DNA from: Tersicoccus solisilvae
Lineage (GTDB): Bacteria; Actinomycetota; Actinomycetes; Actinomycetales; Micrococcaceae
Direction of reading: 5' to 3'
NCBI RefSeq assembly: GCF_014643255.1
Contig: NZ_BMJI01000001.1
Span: 1 to 64,000, forward strand
DNA length: 64,000 bases
Shown: one piece after another, positions 58,631-64,000 of the stretch
Position numbering within the stretch: position 1 is the first letter of the stretch
How the letters are laid out: every line of letters starts with the position of its first letter
Made by a program: the position numbers and the translations under genes
Notes under the pieces: generated by a model
Seen by the model: only the letters and a program-made list of their open reading frames with translations
Told to the model about the DNA's origin: nothing
Databases searched by the model: none

Positions 58631-61425
58631 CCGCCGTCGACGGGACCGAGCACCCGCAGCGCCTCGGCCACCGCGTCCTGCGGGGACATCCGGTGCCCGG
58701 AGCTGCGGGCCGCCTCGAACTCCTCCGCGTGCTCGCCGGTGGTCAGCGGCGCCGTGAAGAAGACGTGCGGCATGAAGGTGGGCGTGCCGTAGAGGCCGGT
58801 CCGGTCCCGCAGCTGTTCGGCCGCCCCCTGCAGCCGGCCGGCGGCCTCAACGTCGCCCCGGGCGGCGGCCACCCCGACGGCGCCCTCCAGCCCGTAGGCG
58901 ATGCCCTGCTGGTGACTCAGCCCGACCGAGAGCCCCAGCGCCTCGCAGAACGCCGCGGCGGCCGTGACGGCGTCGCCGCGGATCAGGTCGGTCCAGCCGC
59001 GGTGGTGCAGTGCGATGGCGCGGCCGAGGGAGTCGCCGACGGTGCGGGCGAGGTCGACACTGTCCCCGAAGCGGGCGGCCGCCGCATCGGTCTGTCCGGT
59101 GGCGAAGAAGACCCGGCCGAGGACCACGAGGGCCATCGCCTCCCCCCATCGGTCCCCGGCCTGCCGGAACAGGCCGAGGCTGGACTCCAGCGTGTCGGTC
59201 AGCACCGCCGCCGGCGCATGCACCTCCTGCGGCCCGGCCTCCGCCGGCACGGCGCCCACCGCCCCCGGTGCGGGGTCCGCCCCGGGCACGGGATCGGCGC
59301 CCGGGGCGAGGGAGGCGCCGGCCGAGCCGGCGGCCGACGCGGCCGCGACCCCGGCGGGCGAACCGGGGGCGAAGCCGGTGGGGGCACCCGGCGCGTCGCC
59401 GCCGCCGGGGACCGTGATCCGGGCCATCGCGAGGGAGACCATCGCCATCGCCGTGCCGGTCCGATCGCCGGTGCCCCGGAACAGGTCGACGCACTCCTCC
59501 AGTCCGGGCACCAGCTGCGGCAACCGGTCCTGCCAGAACGAGATGGCCCACGCGAAGTAGAGCGCGACGGCGCGGGCGTGCTCGGGCAGCGGGCGGGGCA
59601 GGTCCAGCAGCGACGACATCCAGTCCCGCACCTGACCGAGGTTGCCGACGATCCACCAGTAGACGTACAGGTCCCAGGCGTACTCGGCGGCCGCGGCCGG
59701 TTCGGTGGAGAGCAGGTACCGCATCACCTGCCGCAGTTCGGTGCGTTCCTGGAGCAGCCGGCCCAGCCAGTCCGGCTGCTGCGGCCCCTGCAGGTGCCGT
59801 GCGGCCGCGGCGGCCACCGCCCGGTAGTGCCGGGCGTGCGCGTCGCGGGCGGCCCGCTGCGCGCCGCGAGCGTCGAGGGACTCCCACGCGAATTCACGCA
59901 CGGTCGCGAGCAGGGAGAAGTAGGGGCGGCCCTCGTGGTCGTGCTCCCGGACCAGGCTGCTGTCGATCAGGGCGTCGAGCAGGGTGAGCGCGTCCTCGGT
60001 CCCGTCCACGGCCTCGGCCACCGCCTCGGCCGCCTCGAAGGAGAACCGGCCGGCGAAGACGCCCAGCACCTCGAGCAGGCGCCGCTCCGCCGGCGCGAGC
60101 AGGTCCGTGCTCCACTCGATGGTGGAGCGCAGTGCGCGCTGCCGCTCCGGGAGGTCACGGCTGCCGCCGCTGAGCAGGCTCAACTGCCGGTCCAGCCGTT
60201 CGAGCATCGCCTCGGGGGGCAGCACCCGGATCCGGGCCGCAGCGAGCTCGATGGCCAACGGAACCCCGTCGAGCATCGCGCAGATACTCGTGATCGCGCC
60301 CCGGTTCTCGTCGGTCAGCTCGAAGTCCGGGCGCACGGCGCGGCAGCGTTCGACGAACAGGGCGACGGCGGGAGCCTCCGCGATCCGCGCCAGGGGCTCG
60401 TCCGCCGCGGGCAGCCGGAGCGGGCCGATGGGCACGACCTGCTCGCCCGAGACCCGCAGTCGGGCCCGGCTGGTCACGATCGCCCGCACCTCGGGGGCGT
60501 TGGCCAGCAACCGGCCCAGCTCCGCCGCGTTGTCGGCCAGCTGCTCCGCGTTGTCCAGCAGGAGCAGCGGCGGGGCGGTCCGCAGCGCGGTGACGAGCTT
60601 GTCCGCCACCGGGGCGTCACCGGTGTTGCGGATTCCGACGGCCAGCGCGATGACGCCCACGGCCGCCTCGACGCTGCGGACGGGCGCCAGGTCGACGAAC
60701 GCCACGCCACCGGGCAGGGTGGGCGCGGCCTGTCGGGCGGCCTCGATGGCGATCCGGCTCTTGCCGATGCCGCCCGGTCCCAGCACGGTGATCAACCGGA
60801 CGCCCCCGGCGAGCAGCCCCGCGATCCGGGCGAGCTCGTCCTGCCGGTCGATGAACCGGGTGAGCGAGACCGGCAGTGGCTGGAGCGGGGTGACCGTGTC
60901 GGGAGCCACCACCGGGGGGAGCGCGGCGGCGTCCGGCACCCGGCTGAGGTCGAAGCGCTCGGCGAGCAGCGTCGCCAGGTCACCGGTGATCGCCTCGGCC
61001 AGCTGCTCCGGGGTGGCGAACGTGGAGTAGGACGCGGTGTCGTCCTGGCGGATCCGGTCGATCAGCTCGACCAGCCGCGGCTCACGCTCACCCCCGCTCT
61101 CCTTCAGGTAGATCAGCTTGGGCATGTCCGCCGGAGCGAGCTGGTACTCGTCCTCGAGGCCGGAGACCTGCTCGCCGGGCGCCACCCAGCCGTAGCGGTC
61201 CCAGTACAGGCCGACGAACACGTCGCTCTGCGCCAGGTAGGCCCGGTAGAGCTCACGCGGCGGGTGCGGGCGGGAGCCGAGTTCGAACATCACCGGCGCG
61301 AGGTGGAGGCGTTCGATGGCGGCACGGGCGGCCTTCCGCTCCGGGGCGAGCTCCTGAAGCGTCGAGCTGACGAAGATGCGCAGCCGCTGATCGGGTGTAC
61401 GGATCCGCTCCGCACGCGCTGTCAT
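58627..61425 (-). CDS. DUF4062 - STAND NTPase - helical-repeat protein
   Basis: The 932-residue protein has an N-terminal DUF4062 domain (about 14-150: IFVSSTLQELAPERKAARAA and DVFVGLYWDRYGW). A STAND/NB-ARC ATPase follows (about 185-470) with Walker A VLGPGGIGKSRIA, Walker B PLLLLDNAEQLADN and the GVPLAIELAAARI motif. The C-terminal half is helical, TPR-like, with an Ala/Gly/Pro-rich insert near 715-760. STAND proteins are switches that oligomerise on sensing a ligand, as in AfsR-like regulators and Avs-type defence. No DNA-binding domain was seen. It is coupled to a membrane protein gene. Confidence 0.85.
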   Translation of the reverse strand: MTARAERIRTPDQRLRIFVSSTLQELAPERKAARAAIERLHLAPVMFELGSRPHPPRELYRAYLAQSDVFVGLYWDRYGWVAPGEQVSGLEDEYQLAPADMPKLIYLKESGGEREPRLVELIDRIRQDDTASYSTFATPEQLAEAITGDLATLLAERFDLSRVPDAAALPPVVAPDTVTPLQPLPVSLTRFIDRQDELARIAGLLAGGVRLITVLGPGGIGKSRIAIEAARQAAPTLPGGVAFVDLAPVRSVEAAVGVIALAVGIRNTGDAPVADKLVTALRTAPPLLLLDNAEQLADNAAELGRLLANAPEVRAIVTSRARLRVSGEQVVPIGPLRLPAADEPLARIAEAPAVALFVERCRAVRPDFELTDENRGAITSICAMLDGVPLAIELAAARIRVLPPEAMLERLDRQLSLLSGGSRDLPERQRALRSTIEWSTDLLAPAERRLLEVLGVFAGRFSFEAAEAVAEAVDGTEDALTLLDALIDSSLVREHDHEGRPYFSLLATVREFAWESLDARGAQRAARDAHARHYRAVAAAAARHLQGPQQPDWLGRLLQERTELRQVMRYLLSTEPAAAAEYAWDLYVYWWIVGNLGQVRDWMSSLLDLPRPLPEHARAVALYFAWAISFWQDRLPQLVPGLEECVDLFRGTGDRTGTAMAMVSLAMARITVPGGGDAPGAPTGFAPGSPAGVAAASAAGSAGASLAPGADPVPGADPAPGAVGAVPAEAGPQEVHAPAAVLTDTLESSLGLFRQAGDRWGEAMALVVLGRVFFATGQTDAAAARFGDSVDLARTVGDSLGRAIALHHRGWTDLIRGDAVTAAAAFCEALGLSVGLSHQQGIAYGLEGAVGVAAARGDVEAAGRLQGAAEQLRDRTGLYGTPTFMPHVFFTAPLTTGEHAEEFEAARSSGHRMSPQDAVAEALRVLGPVDGG

Positions 61426-61498
61426 GACAGCAGTGTGACCGGGGTCACGGCACGGTGTCCACCATCCGAACCGTCGCGGAAACGAGGGAACGACGTGA

Positions 61499-63931
<2,433 letters not shown>

Positions 63932-64000
63932 CGGGGGCCGGGATCGCTCTCGGCAGAATTCATCAGCATGCTTCACATCGGGCGCCTTACGTTGTACGGT

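Noticed and set aside
58627-61425. AfsR/SARP-type transcriptional activator
   Set aside because: The ATPase and repeats fit, but the N-terminus is DUF4062 and no OmpR-like or LuxR-like DNA-binding domain was found.

Overview
The window is about 73% G+C by eye and uses many GTG starts. It carries a complete decaprenoxanthin-type C50 carotenoid operon (crtE-crtB-crtI-crtYe-crtYf-crtEb), with idi divergent and a MarR gene beyond it. Many genes have a TANNNT box only 6-8 nt before the start codon, which implies leaderless mRNAs. Together these point to a high-GC actinobacterium, most likely of the Micrococcales; the genus cannot be told from this sequence. No tRNA, rRNA, CRISPR array, prophage or intact insertion sequence was seen.

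Layout. 1-16.3 kb is mostly housekeeping: a partial HTH regulator, D-Ala-D-Ala carboxypeptidase, pyrophosphatase, a secreted VWA protein, a Ser/Thr kinase divergent from a SatD-like HTH protein across a perfect 23-bp palindrome, a CDF metal exporter, a HAD phosphatase and serS. Then come a folate pair (FchA-type cyclohydrolase plus an MTD1-type dehydrogenase), a lipid kinase, pheA and a rhodanese. 16.3-22.9 kb is the C50 carotenoid locus, with translationally coupled genes and a MarR-type operator candidate in the idi/crtE gap. 22.9-34.4 kb holds an amidase, a POT peptide transporter, an LLM oxidoreductase, phosphoglucomutase, a secreted phosphoesterase, a RutE-like reductase beside a uracil permease, a Fpg/Nei glycosylase, and a VOC-HxlR pair with a clear operator.

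34.4-48.7 kb is more accessory. It includes a GdpD-HAD pair, a sugar kinase, a GATase, and a three-gene coupled cluster (acyl-CoA dehydrogenase, PIG-L deacetylase/methyltransferase fusion, GT2) of unknown product. It also has an OFA-type MFS carrier with a 32-residue companion beside fdhD, and a copper operon (His-rich membrane protein-YcnI-CopC). Three related hairpin elements of 67-78 bp (34372, 37736, 48621) occur in differently oriented intergenic gaps and look like a dispersed palindromic repeat family.

48.7-64 kb holds an SNF2 helicase with a SWIM finger. Next is a small AT-richer insertion with a serine-recombinase remnant and an orphan AAA+ ATPase, then an OpuB-type osmoprotectant ABC operon whose first permease seems to start at CTG. 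A two-gene operon follows: a DUF4062-STAND-helical-repeat protein and a membrane protein. The window ends with a TetR-DHA2 efflux pair with an operator over the promoter. The best candidates for undescribed biology are the DUF4062-STAND/membrane pair, the orphan ATPase insertion, the ACAD/PIG-L-MT/GT2 cluster and the hairpin repeat family.
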